Shown here piece by piece: positions 34,998 to 43,246 of a stretch of DNA of 64,000 bases. A program made the translations under genes and the position numbers. The notes below the pieces were generated by a model, which searched no databases, was not told where the DNA came from, and saw only the letters and a program-made list of their open reading frames with translations. The DNA comes from Candidatus Peribacteraceae bacterium (lineage in GTDB: Bacteria; Patescibacteriota; Gracilibacteria; Peribacterales; Peribacteraceae), in NCBI GenBank assembly GCA_018061945.1, contig JAGOTD010000003.1:174028-238027 (forward strand). The letters are read 5' to 3'. Numbering within the stretch: position 1 is the stretch's first letter; the number at the start of each line of letters is the position of its first letter.

Positions 34998-35585
34998 ATG
35001 ATTATCGGAGTACTCGCATTTCAGGGTGATTTCGCGGAGCATATCGACGTGTTGAAGTTGCTCAAGATTGATTGTATGGAAGTACGCAACGTTCAAGATC
35101 TTGGGCTCGTTCAAGGACTTATCATTCCCGGTGGCGAAAGTACGGTGATGGCGAAGTTTTTGGCGTCGACAGGAGTTGGTAAGGAAATTAAACGTCGTGT
35201 GCGGAGCAAAAATCATCCCCTCGTTGTGTATGGAACATGTGCGGGTGCTATACTGCTAGCCAAAATTGCAACTGGAAAAAATGCACCGGAAACACTCGGG
35301 CTTTTGGATATTACCATTGAACGCAATGCGTACGGCGCGCAAATCGATAGCTTCGAAACCACATTACTCATCCAAGGAATCAAATTACCCATCACCGTTT
35401 CGTTCATTCGCGCACCGAAAATTGTGCGGGTGGGAAAGGGGATCGAGATTCTGGCAATGCACGAAAAATCGCCAGTGCTCGTGCGAAAAGGGAATGTCAT
35501 GGCCGGAACATTTCACCCCGAAGTCCGGTCCCAGACAGCTCTTCATGAGTTGTTTGTTGGCATACTGAAATCTTCGCTGGCATGA
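34998..35585 (+). CDS. pdxT: PLP synthase glutaminase subunit PdxT
   Basis: The 195-aa class I glutamine amidotransferase supplies ammonia to PdxS. The fold starts IGVLAFQGDFAEHI. The oxyanion glycine loop is PGGEST (44-49), the nucleophile is Cys81 in VVYGTCAGAI, and the His-Glu pair is H173/E175 in GTFHPEV. The catalytic triad is thus complete. ATG 34998 is supported by the family N-terminus and by a -10 box 6 nt upstream; the frame is open a little further upstream through repeat DNA. Confidence 0.96.
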   Translation: MIIGVLAFQGDFAEHIDVLKLLKIDCMEVRNVQDLGLVQGLIIPGGESTVMAKFLASTGVGKEIKRRVRSKNHPLVVYGTCAGAILLAKIATGKNAPETLGLLDITIERNAYGAQIDSFETTLLIQGIKLPITVSFIRAPKIVRVGKGIEILAMHEKSPVLVRKGNVMAGTFHPEVRSQTALHELFVGILKSSLA

Positions 35586-35650
35586 GTTGATGTTTTCCTA
35601 CGCATCATTGATCAGTATTGAAACATCTTGGGATTGACGAGCACTCGCTC

Positions 35651-35656
35651 TATACT
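35651..35656 (+). promoter_or_regulatory. promoter of the pdxT paralogue
   Basis: TATACT ends 6 nt before ATG 35663. TTGGGA (35628-35633) lies 17 nt upstream as a weak -35. Confidence 0.6.
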
Positions 35657-35662
35657 TTACCT

Positions 35663-36259
35663 ATGACTATTGGAGTTCTTGGGTTTCAAAAAGGCTTTGA
35701 GCAGCATATCAAGCTGCTTGAAGGCGAGGGCATTACATGCAAAAAAATTCTGACACTCGAAGATCTTTCGACAGTTGAAGGACTTATCATCCCGCATGGA
35801 AATGTTGTAGAGCTTGCCGCTTCTGTGCAATCGACAGGATTAGACAAAGAGATTGTTCGTCGGGTGGCGCTCAAAAAGAACCCGCTTGTTGTTCTCGCAC
35901 TTGGCAGTGGTACAGTATTGGCTGCCAAGAAAATCGTTGGACATTCTGCTCTTTCACCACTTGGTCTTATCGATATCGTTGTCGAGAACGCTGAACGATC
36001 AGTAAAAGATGAAATTGCCGATACGTCGTTGAGTGTTGACGGTATCATGACTCCGCTTCCGGTTCACGTGTATACAAGTCTTGCAATCACGAATCTAGGG
36101 ACAGATATTGAAGTAATGGCTGAGTACCAACAAAAAACAGTATGTGTGAGAAGTGATACTGTTTTTGCCAGTACGTTTGATTCTTTCGAGCGGAGCAATC
36201 TTCACATGCTTTTTGCGATGACTGTCGAGATGAATAACGGGCTTGTTGATTATCTATAG
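35663..36259 (+). CDS. PdxT paralogue without catalytic residues (pseudo-glutaminase)
   Basis: This 198-aa protein aligns with PdxT from end to end almost without gaps (IGVLGFQKGFEQHI, VEGLIIPHGN, NPLVVLALGSGTVLAAKK, ASTFDSFE). Every catalytic feature is lost. The nucleophile Cys81 is Gly, His173 is Asp, Glu175 is Phe, and the GGES oxyanion loop is HGNV. The frame is intact, has its own promoter and follows pdxT by 77 nt, so it is not simply a decaying copy. By inference it could bind PdxS or PdxT as a regulatory or structural subunit. It might also bind a different ligand. Confidence 0.85.
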   Translation: MTIGVLGFQKGFEQHIKLLEGEGITCKKILTLEDLSTVEGLIIPHGNVVELAASVQSTGLDKEIVRRVALKKNPLVVLALGSGTVLAAKKIVGHSALSPLGLIDIVVENAERSVKDEIADTSLSVDGIMTPLPVHVYTSLAITNLGTDIEVMAEYQQKTVCVRSDTVFASTFDSFERSNLHMLFAMTVEMNNGLVDYL

Positions 36260-36265
36260 CAACTG

Positions 36266-37156
36266 TTAGACAAAACTTTGCATTAACTCGCTCACATCAT
36301 GAATGTCGACTTCCTCAACTGGTGTCGTCTTCTTATCCATACGTGGCGTTAAGCGCTCATAGAAATTCGGGACATCTTCGCGACGGTAGAGAATGCCAGT
36401 CGAGATGCGCTTGGTTGTATCGACGGCAAGGGCGCGAGCTTTGGTAAAATCTGATGGATCGTGGCCTTCTTCCTCTACTTTGTAGCAACGTTCCATAAGC
36501 GTCTCGTGCGTTGCAAAGTGATTGTAGGTCGGACATTCCTGCAGCACATCGACAAAGGCGAATCCGCGGTGTGTCATGGCGGCTTTCATGATGCTGGTGA
36601 GCTGTTTAATATCGCCGGCAAATGCGCGGGCGACGAATGTGGGTTCGAGTGAGAAGACGAAATCCATCGAGTTGATGGTGTGTTCGGGAATGCCGTTTGG
36701 CGAAGCATTCATGGGCTGGCTTTGCGGCGTGAGAGAGCTGGCCTGACCGGTTGTTAGTCCGTAGTTTCCGTTATTATGCAGCACGAACACGATGGGATAG
36801 TGACTCCGCACAGCATGAACCAAATGCCCGATTCCTTCCGAGAAGCTGGCGCCATCGCCACCGAAGGCGATCACGGGCAAGCGGGGATTGGCAAGTTTGG
36901 CTCCAGCAGCAAACGGCAGAACGCGACCGTGGAGGCCGTGGAAACGATAGCCCATGAGCTTGTCCGATCCATTGCCATGACAACCGACGTCATAACACAG
37001 AAGCACCTGCCACGGATGCAGGCCCATTTCTGTGAGAGATTTCTTGATGCTCGTCCAAATACCGTAGTTACCACAACCATCGCACCATGTGCAGCGATTG
37101 GCACTGGCGTATTCTTTCATCTGAACCGGCTGTGATGCATCGAGAGGAATGGGCAT
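36266..37156 (-). CDS. 2-oxoacid:ferredoxin oxidoreductase, beta (TPP-binding) subunit
   Basis: The 296-aa protein carries the TPP domain of the KorB/PorB family. RCTWCDGCGNYGIW near residue 22 holds iron-sulfur-type cysteines. YDVGCHGNGSDKL is followed by GRVLPFAAGAKLANP, then the TPP-Mg signature GGDGASFSEGIGHLVHA...NNGNYGLTTGQASSLTP (GDG...N). With the alpha/gamma fusion upstream it would oxidise 2-oxoglutarate, pyruvate or a related 2-oxoacid to the acyl-CoA and reduce ferredoxin or flavodoxin. ATG 37156 is chosen over a longer upstream frame on family N-terminus. Confidence 0.92.
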   Translation of the reverse strand: MPIPLDASQPVQMKEYASANRCTWCDGCGNYGIWTSIKKSLTEMGLHPWQVLLCYDVGCHGNGSDKLMGYRFHGLHGRVLPFAAGAKLANPRLPVIAFGGDGASFSEGIGHLVHAVRSHYPIVFVLHNNGNYGLTTGQASSLTPQSQPMNASPNGIPEHTINSMDFVFSLEPTFVARAFAGDIKQLTSIMKAAMTHRGFAFVDVLQECPTYNHFATHETLMERCYKVEEEGHDPSDFTKARALAVDTTKRISTGILYRREDVPNFYERLTPRMDKKTTPVEEVDIHDVSELMQSFV

Positions 37157-37262
37157 AATTGAGGGAGGGGACTTGTCCTGAGCGAGCGAAGCGAGTCGAA
37201 GGATTAGTACTTTGGATTGAATAATAATGACATCACCAGAGCGGGCGTTCGCGCCCGCGGGT

Positions 37263-39014
37263 TCATGCAATTATCGATTGTAATTTCTCGATCAATTCAT
37301 CGGTAAAAAACGGACGACCGTCGTACTTCAGAATTTTATGAGTCACCTGCAAACCGGTTTCCTGACGAATGAGCATGCCGAGCTGGCCTTGATAGTTTCC
37401 TTCGATGAGCACGCTCGTCTTTGCCTGCTTCATTAGCTTTTCCAATAACTCAGTTTTGAGTGGCCACAGATACGTAAAGTGCAGGTAACCGATTTTGAGT
37501 TTGGCGAATGCCTCGTTTTCCAGTGCATCGAGTACCGGGCCTTTGGTCGAGCCCCAACCGATCAGTAGAATGTCCGGCTTTTTTGCGCCATACAGAACTG
37601 GCTCGGGTAATTCTTCCTTAAGTGCAGCCAGTTTCTTCATGCGTTTGTCCAGCTGTGCGATGGCGTTCGGTGCGCTTTCATCGATACTTCCATCGCCACT
37701 GTGTTCATCGCCCTGCGCGTTGTACGTTGCGGCAGCGGAACCTGGCAACCAACGAGGAGAGATGCCGTCTTTTGCATTCACATCAAAACGATCCGCAGAC
37801 TTGAGTGCCGCTAGTTCTTTCTCATCCGTCACTAAATGCCCGCGATTGATTTTGGCTTTCTTCTGATCAAATGGCTCTTGGGTGAAGAGTGCCTCGGCAA
37901 TCTGCTTATCGGTTAAGACAATGACGCTGATTTGAAACTGTTCGGCCAGATTGAACGCGTCATTCATCAAATCAAAAGAATCCTCCGCGTCACTCACGCC
38001 AATAATGCAACGAGCGAATTCGCCGTGTGCGGTGTGGATTGCCATCAGCAAGTCACCTTGGCCGGTCCAAGTCGGTAAACCTGTTGCGGGTCCCGGTCTC
38101 TGAGCCAAGACAAAGACAGTCGGATTTTCGATGATGGCATTGAGCGACAGTGTTTCACTCATCAGATCGAACCCCCCACCCGAAGTGGCAGTGAGTGCGC
38201 GGGTGCCCATGTGCATGGCGCCCGAGACCATTTGTGCGGCGGTAATTTCATCTTCTGCCTGCTTGATGACCATACCGGTTTTGTTCTGAATGGCGGCAAT
38301 GTACGAGAGCAGGGGAGAACTGGGCGTCATCGGGTAACCCGCATACAGACGCACGCCCGCATGTACGGCGCCAAGTCCCATCGCCTCCGAACCGGTAATC
38401 AGCAAATGATCCTGCCATTTCTTCCCAGGCTTTGGGAGCGACAATGCACAGTCCTTTGCTTCGCGCTCGCGAAACGCAAAACCTTCTTCTATACACTTCA
38501 TGTTCATCTCGAGTAAATCTTTCTTCTTGGCAAATTTCTCACCAACCATTTTTTTGAGCGGCTCCATTTCCTGGCCAAGCATCGACCACACGCAGGCAGT
38601 GAGAATCACGTTTGCGAGAATCGCTTTGGCGCTGAGGCGCGTTAAAATCTCTTCGATTGGCAAATAGATAAAATGCAGATTATTGGCTTTGATGAGTTCG
38701 TTATCGGCATCCGTAAATTTCCAGTTGGGTGTCGAATGAATAAAGACGCCGTTGGGTTTGAGCTCCGGAATATTGTGTTCAAAACCATGGTGATTAAACG
38801 AAATGACGATATTCACTTTGGTTTCGCTGCTGCGGATTTCCTCGTTACTGATATCCAGCTGATAACTGGCGTGTCCGCCTTTGATGAGCGATGGGTATTC
38901 GCGGTAGCCAAACACGCAGTAGCCGCCGCGCTTGAGCGCTTTCGCTACAATTTCCCCGACAGAGTTGATGCCTTGGCCCGAGGAGCCGACGATTTTGAGG
39001 GAAACGCGATTCAT
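37263..39014 (-). CDS. 2-oxoacid:acceptor oxidoreductase, fused gamma-alpha subunit
   Basis: The 583-aa protein joins a gamma domain (residues 1-185: LKIVGSSGQGINSVGEIVAKAL, YREYPSLIKGGHASYQLDIS) to an alpha domain (from about 205: GSEAMGLGAVHAGVRLYAGY, PMTPSSPLLSYIA, QAEDEITAAQMVSGAMHMG, TATSGGGFDLMSE). The KorA-type order and the absence of a ferredoxin domain indicate a two-subunit enzyme with separate electron carrier. ATG 39014 lies 19 nt after the flavodoxin stop, and the beta gene follows after 106 nt, so the three look like one functional unit. Substrate choice cannot be read. Confidence 0.93.
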   Translation of the reverse strand: MNRVSLKIVGSSGQGINSVGEIVAKALKRGGYCVFGYREYPSLIKGGHASYQLDISNEEIRSSETKVNIVISFNHHGFEHNIPELKPNGVFIHSTPNWKFTDADNELIKANNLHFIYLPIEEILTRLSAKAILANVILTACVWSMLGQEMEPLKKMVGEKFAKKKDLLEMNMKCIEEGFAFREREAKDCALSLPKPGKKWQDHLLITGSEAMGLGAVHAGVRLYAGYPMTPSSPLLSYIAAIQNKTGMVIKQAEDEITAAQMVSGAMHMGTRALTATSGGGFDLMSETLSLNAIIENPTVFVLAQRPGPATGLPTWTGQGDLLMAIHTAHGEFARCIIGVSDAEDSFDLMNDAFNLAEQFQISVIVLTDKQIAEALFTQEPFDQKKAKINRGHLVTDEKELAALKSADRFDVNAKDGISPRWLPGSAAATYNAQGDEHSGDGSIDESAPNAIAQLDKRMKKLAALKEELPEPVLYGAKKPDILLIGWGSTKGPVLDALENEAFAKLKIGYLHFTYLWPLKTELLEKLMKQAKTSVLIEGNYQGQLGMLIRQETGLQVTHKILKYDGRPFFTDELIEKLQSIIA

Positions 39015-39033
39015 GAGAATGTAGAACGTGGAA

Positions 39034-39522
39034 TTACTGGTGAGTTGGCAGAGGTAATTTGTCGATTTGGGCAAGCAGTGCCTCGCCCCAGCGGGTGATT
39101 TTTTCTTCCTGTCCATACGGATCGTTGATAATTTTCAGCGGAGGGAGAAACAGATTGGCATTATGATTTTTGAGGAAGTCTGTCAGGTGATCAACCGCCT
39201 TGCACGTAAAGAAGTAGCGTTCATCACCGAGGCCAATCGCGCTACATGGCTTGCCTGCCAGATCAATCGCTTTCATTTTATTCATGAGTAAATCAAACAT
39301 GAATGGATTCAGCTGGCCTTCACTGTTGCCCGTATTCCATGTGCCACAGGCGAGAATGAGAATATCGGCGGCCAGCAAATCGGCTTCTGTCGTCTTCTCG
39401 GCGCGCTGTTTGACCACGCGTAAATCGCGACTGTTCTTTTGGAGCCAGTCGATGAGTGTGTCTACTACAAACTCGCTGTGGCCGGTCGACGAACTGTAGA
39501 CAATATAGGCGGACCTAAGCAT
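39034..39522 (-). CDS. flavodoxin
   Basis: The 162-aa FMN protein has the phosphate-binding loop YSSSTGHSEF (about residues 9-18), ILACGTWNTGNSEGQLN with the FMN-stacking tryptophan, and IGLGDERYFFTCKAVDHL. The length indicates a short-chain to mid-length flavodoxin. Lying directly upstream of the oxidoreductase on the same strand, it is the likely electron acceptor of that enzyme. TACAAT ends 7 nt before ATG 39522, which decides the start against the longer frame. Confidence 0.93.
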   Translation of the reverse strand: MLRSAYIVYSSSTGHSEFVVDTLIDWLQKNSRDLRVVKQRAEKTTEADLLAADILILACGTWNTGNSEGQLNPFMFDLLMNKMKAIDLAGKPCSAIGLGDERYFFTCKAVDHLTDFLKNHNANLFLPPLKIINDPYGQEEKITRWGEALLAQIDKLPLPTHQ

Positions 39523-39529
39523 GGATCGT

Positions 39530-39535
39530 ATTGTA
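39530..39535 (-). promoter_or_regulatory. -10 box of the flavodoxin-oxidoreductase unit
   Basis: TACAAT on the minus strand, 7 nt before ATG 39522. Confidence 0.55.
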
Positions 39536-39647
39536 GTAGGGAAAGGGGGCGTCTGTATATATTGTTTCGCTTTCAATATATAGTACACTCTCGCGGCAGA
39601 TTAAACGGGCAATTATCGGCCCAGGCCGATGGTTAGCATCCGTTTCC

Positions 39648-39724
39648 GGGCAATTAGCTCAGTTGGTTAGAGCGTTCGATTCACATTCGAAAGGTCACAA
39701 GTTCGAATCTTGTATTGCCCACCA
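39648..39724 (+). tRNA. tRNA-Val (anticodon CAC), CCA encoded
   Basis: The acceptor GGGCAAT pairs with ATTGCCC and is followed by A and CCA (39722-39724). The anticodon stem TTCGA/TCGAA carries the loop TTCACAT (anticodon CAC, valine). D loop AGTTGGTTA and T loop TTCGAAT are canonical. The palindrome ATCGGCCCAGGCCGAT (39615-39630) lies just upstream. Confidence 0.96.
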
Positions 39725-39795
39725 CGTAAAATCGCTTTGCGATCAAGTGGTACAGCCAATAATTACAGTCTTTACCATCGTATTCGAAAGGCTTG

Positions 39796-39859
39796 CCCGG
39801 CGTAGTCAGCCAGGGCTGACGAAGTCGGGTCCTCGGTTCGACTGCGAGATCGTCCACCA
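39796..39859 (+). pseudogene. tRNA 3'-half-like relic
   Basis: CTCGG-TTCGACT-GCGAG resembles a T arm (39832-39848), and ATCGTCC-A-CCA (39849-39859) resembles the 3' acceptor strand with CCA. The matching 5' strand (GGACGAT), D arm and anticodon arm are missing. The closing T-stem pair 53-61 is a G-G mismatch. In place of the missing parts stands a long hairpin (CCCGGC...GTCGGG enclosing GTCAGCC/GGCTGAC, 39796-39829). It is 72 nt downstream of tRNA-Val and is best read as a decayed tRNA. Confidence 0.4.
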
Positions 39860-39942
39860 TGTATACAATTGAGAGGTGAAATATTTGATAATTTTTCTAG
39901 TGGCTGTATTCTCACAGTTCCATTGTTCTTCCCTTCCTTCTT

Positions 39943-40521
39943 ATGATGAATTCTGTGCACTCTCTAGTCTGGCCCGGGTATTTTTTGTTTATGGCATTAC
40001 ATATGCTTGGCATGATCGCTGCGACAGTCGGCTTTGTTTTTCTGGTTGTTTGGGCGGTTAAAAAATTGCACACCGATCAACTGAAGCGTTGGGGGATTGG
40101 GTTACTGCTTTTGGGTCTTCTTGTCTGCGGCATAACGTTTTTTGGCATTTCTTACAAAACAGTGGTGCGGATGAAAGATGGAGTGCATATGCGCGATACC
40201 ATGATGATGGAGCATGCGATGGTCTCTGATGATGAAGGCATGATGCGCGAGGAGGGTGGCATGATGATGGGTGGTGATCATAGCGATGCTATGACGATGG
40301 GTGATATGACAGATATGCTCAAAGGCAAGACCGGCAACGATTTCGATAAAGCATTCATCGAAGGCATGATCGTGCATCATCAGGGAGCCATCGATATGGC
40401 CAAGGCCGCGCAAGTTTCTGCCGGTCACGCAGAAATTAAGACAATGGCAAATGCCATTATTTCGGCTCAGCAGAGCGAAATAGACATGATGAAGCAGTGG
40501 CAGAAGGCGTGGGGATTCTAA
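39943..40521 (+). CDS. DUF305-type membrane protein, Met/His-rich
   Basis: The 192-aa protein has two transmembrane helices (FLFMALHMLGMIAATVGFVFLVVWAV; WGIGLLLLGLLVCGITFFG). A linker extremely rich in Met, His and acidic residues follows (about 85-125, for example HMRDTMMMEHAM). It ends in a C-terminal DUF305 four-helix domain: DKAFIEGMIVHHQGAIDMAK, HAEIKTMANAIISAQQSEID. The HH..G..DMA pattern is the DUF305 signature. The Met/His content suggests copper or other metal binding outside the membrane, which is inference. The start may be either of two adjacent ATGs. Confidence 0.88.
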   Translation: MMNSVHSLVWPGYFLFMALHMLGMIAATVGFVFLVVWAVKKLHTDQLKRWGIGLLLLGLLVCGITFFGISYKTVVRMKDGVHMRDTMMMEHAMVSDDEGMMREEGGMMMGGDHSDAMTMGDMTDMLKGKTGNDFDKAFIEGMIVHHQGAIDMAKAAQVSAGHAEIKTMANAIISAQQSEIDMMKQWQKAWGF

Positions 40522-40557
40522 GAGGGGAATTGGGCGAGGAAAAAATCTAATCTGTAA

Positions 40558-40631
40558 AGAATGTAGAACACAGAACGTAGAACGTAGGAAAAGATATTCT
40601 ACGTTCTATCGTTCTCAATTCTACGTTCTTC
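40558..40631. repeat. 7-nt tandem repeat with inverted copy (AGAACGT family)
   Basis: AGAATGT, AGAACAC, AGAACGT, AGAACGT, then the inverted ATTCTACGTTCT words at two registers. It lies between the DUF305 and SLH/propeller genes. Confidence 0.75.
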
Positions 40632-40709
40632 TTTCGCTTGCAATCACCTGTAACCTTTTTCTGGTGTGCAACGTAGTGGTCTATAGTTCCCTCGTTCCCC
40701 CTTTATTGT

Positions 40710-43220
40710 ATGTTTTCTTCTCGTCTGCGCCTTGGCGCATTACCCGTACTGACAGCGCTTGTCGTGTCACTCTTTCCGGCTGTTCCGGTGCAGGCGGCAT
40801 TGTCGCCGGCGCTCACGTCGCTTCAGAAAAAAGGTGTCATCACCGGTTACGCCGATGGCTCGCTTGGTGAAAAGCGACTCGTCAGTCGAGCGGAGTTTTT
40901 GAAAATGGTTCTCACAGCTCAGAAGGCCGACACAGCGACATTTGCCAGCGATTGTTTTTCCGATGTGAAAAAAGCAGATTGGTTTAGTCGGTACGTGTGT
41001 TACGCCAAAGCCAAAGGCTTTATTGGCGGTTACGCTGGGAATATTTTCAAGCCGAATCAAACTGTTTCGTTTGCCGAGGCCGGCAAAATTTTATCGCTTG
41101 CCTACAAACAGAACCCGCAGGCTCAGACCGCGGATTGGTACGAGCCGTATGCTCGTTCGCTCGAGGCATCCAAGGCGATTCCTACAAACATCAGCAAGCT
41201 CGATATGCCTCTCACGCGCGCCGATACAGCCGAAATGCTGTGGCGGGTGAGCGAAGGCAAAACCGATCAGCCATCCAAGGGATACTTGAACGTGAAATAT
41301 CCGGAGGTAAAAATCAATCTTGCATCGGATACGGTATTGCATCCGACTTCCTGCAAAGATCTGCAGGCGTTTATTCAGGAGTCGAGCCAGACGACATCGG
41401 TCGATTACTATTACCGCAACGGTGGCGTGATGCCTCAGGAAGGCGCAGCGGCTCCTATGGTGAAAGACGCAACTCTCAGCAATTCTACAACTGGTGGCGG
41501 ATCTGATGATCACTCTGTGACCAATGTGCAAGTACAAGGAGTAGACGAAGCAGATATTGTGAAAACCGACGGCAAGTATTTGTACATTGTCGATCGCCAG
41601 GGAGGAAAGCAGATTCGCATTGTTGCTGTTGATGCCAATGGTAGTTTGACACTCGCTTCGACACTCGATTTTTCCTCTGATCAATTCAATCCAACCGAAC
41701 TCTATATTCAAGGCGATACCCTCGTTGCCATCGGTTCGCTGTGGACACCGATTATGTACAATAGCGACACCGTCAACTTTGGTGCGAAAATGATTGCACC
41801 CGGTGGTATGCCCTACGGTGGCAGTCAGAAACTCCAAGTGCGTCTCTACAATGTCTCCAATCGCAACAAGCCAAGCCTCACGCGCACGCTGTCTTTTGAC
41901 GGCCGCGAAGTCTCGTCGCGCATGATCGGTGGCAAAGTGTACTTGGTACTCAATCAGGCACTACGTTGGTGGGGCGGTCCGATTCGTCCGCTTTCATCGG
42001 CTCAGGACAATTCGCAGCTCCCGCAGTACAGCGACAGCGCGCTCAAAATTACCGACAAGCCACTCGTCAACTGCGGCGATGTGGTCATCATTCCGCATAT
42101 TCCTTCGCCGCAGTACTTAACAGTACTCGCTATTCCTACCTCTTCGCCAACGGCGGCTATCGGAAAGGAAGTGGTATTGGGGGACGCCCAGAGCATCTAC
42201 ATGTCGCTTAAAAACTTGTACGTTGCAGCACCGCTGTATCGGTACAGCTGGGATGGATCGGGTGATGGTGGCACGACCACCAACTTGTATCGATTTGCTT
42301 TAACGGATGATGGCATTGCTCTCAAGGCGCAGGGTTCTGTACCTGGCCGTATTCTCAATCAGTTCTCCATGGATGAAAGCAATGATACGTTCCGCATCGC
42401 GACGACTATCGATTCTGTCTGGACGCCTATGGCCGAGACAGCATCGAGTAATAGCTTGTACGTTTTAAATGAGTCGCTCGAGCGCGTTGGCACACTGGAA
42501 AACATCGCTAAGGGTGAGCGCATCTACTCTGTGCGTTTTATGGGTAAGCGCGCTTACATGGTCACGTTTAAGACCGTTGATCCGCTCTTTGTAATTGATC
42601 TCGCAGATGGCCGCAACCCAAAGATTTTGGGCGAACTGAAAATCCCAGGCTACAGCGATTATTTGCATCCCTACGATGAAACACACTTGATCGGTTTTGG
42701 AAAAGAAGTCGATCCATCCATCGATGCCGATAAAGTACACAGTAACAATGCGGTGTACTATACCGCGATTCTCGGTATGAAAATCTCGCTGTTCGATGTG
42801 TCCGATGTTAGCCGTCCAAAAGAGATGTTCAAGGAAGTAATTGGCGACCGAGGAACCGAAAGTCCGGTTCTCACCGATCACAAAGCGTTGCTCTTTGAAA
42901 AAGACAAAGGACTGCTCAGTTTCCCGGTAAATGTGTACAAGAAGTCCACAAGCAGCCCGACAGCCGATCCTCAGCCTGCGTTCCAGGGTGCGTACGTGTA
43001 CGACGTCAGCTTGACCAAAGGCTTTATGCTCCGAGGAACTATTTCGCACGCGCAGCCAAAAGTCACAGGCACAGATGCATGGTATCCATTCAGCAATGCA
43101 TTGGAGCGTATTGTCCGTATTGGCACGAATTTGTACACGCTTTCCGCCGATCAAGTCCAAAGCCATACCCTCAGCGATCTCAAAGCTGTTGGCGCTCTCT
43201 CATTTTCGGCAAGCAAATAG
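40710..43220 (+). CDS. secreted SLH-domain protein with beta-propeller (PF09826-type)
   Basis: The 836-aa protein has a signal peptide (LGALPVLTALVVSLFPAVPVQA) and SLH-type segments at about 28-160 (VITGYADGSLGEKRLVSRAE, CYAKAKGFIGGYAGNIFKPN). A long beta-propeller domain follows that matches the secreted Beta_propel family: VTNVQVQGVDEADIVKTDGK, GKYLYIVDRQGGKQIRIV, PGRILNQFSMDESNDTFRIA, IPGYSDYLHPYDETHLIGFG. It is probably exported and held on the cell wall by SLH. The propeller likely mediates protein or polymer binding; no catalytic residues are evident. It is one of two SLH proteins here, implying an S-layer or SLH-binding wall polymer. Confidence 0.88.
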   Translation: MFSSRLRLGALPVLTALVVSLFPAVPVQAALSPALTSLQKKGVITGYADGSLGEKRLVSRAEFLKMVLTAQKADTATFASDCFSDVKKADWFSRYVCYAKAKGFIGGYAGNIFKPNQTVSFAEAGKILSLAYKQNPQAQTADWYEPYARSLEASKAIPTNISKLDMPLTRADTAEMLWRVSEGKTDQPSKGYLNVKYPEVKINLASDTVLHPTSCKDLQAFIQESSQTTSVDYYYRNGGVMPQEGAAAPMVKDATLSNSTTGGGSDDHSVTNVQVQGVDEADIVKTDGKYLYIVDRQGGKQIRIVAVDANGSLTLASTLDFSSDQFNPTELYIQGDTLVAIGSLWTPIMYNSDTVNFGAKMIAPGGMPYGGSQKLQVRLYNVSNRNKPSLTRTLSFDGREVSSRMIGGKVYLVLNQALRWWGGPIRPLSSAQDNSQLPQYSDSALKITDKPLVNCGDVVIIPHIPSPQYLTVLAIPTSSPTAAIGKEVVLGDAQSIYMSLKNLYVAAPLYRYSWDGSGDGGTTTNLYRFALTDDGIALKAQGSVPGRILNQFSMDESNDTFRIATTIDSVWTPMAETASSNSLYVLNESLERVGTLENIAKGERIYSVRFMGKRAYMVTFKTVDPLFVIDLADGRNPKILGELKIPGYSDYLHPYDETHLIGFGKEVDPSIDADKVHSNNAVYYTAILGMKISLFDVSDVSRPKEMFKEVIGDRGTESPVLTDHKALLFEKDKGLLSFPVNVYKKSTSSPTADPQPAFQGAYVYDVSLTKGFMLRGTISHAQPKVTGTDAWYPFSNALERIVRIGTNLYTLSADQVQSHTLSDLKAVGALSFSASK

Positions 43221-43232
43221 CGAGAAATCGTG

Positions 43233-43238
43233 TATAGT
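43233..43238 (+). promoter_or_regulatory. -10 box of the RluA-type synthase gene
   Basis: TATAGT ends 8 nt before ATG 43247. Confidence 0.5.
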
Positions 43239-43246
43239 AGGCCTCT

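Noticed and set aside
39772-39960. minus-strand 62-codon frame beginning near the DUF305 gene
   Set aside because: Its SRSRTEDPTSS-like sequence is the translation of a tRNA-like T arm, a common false frame.
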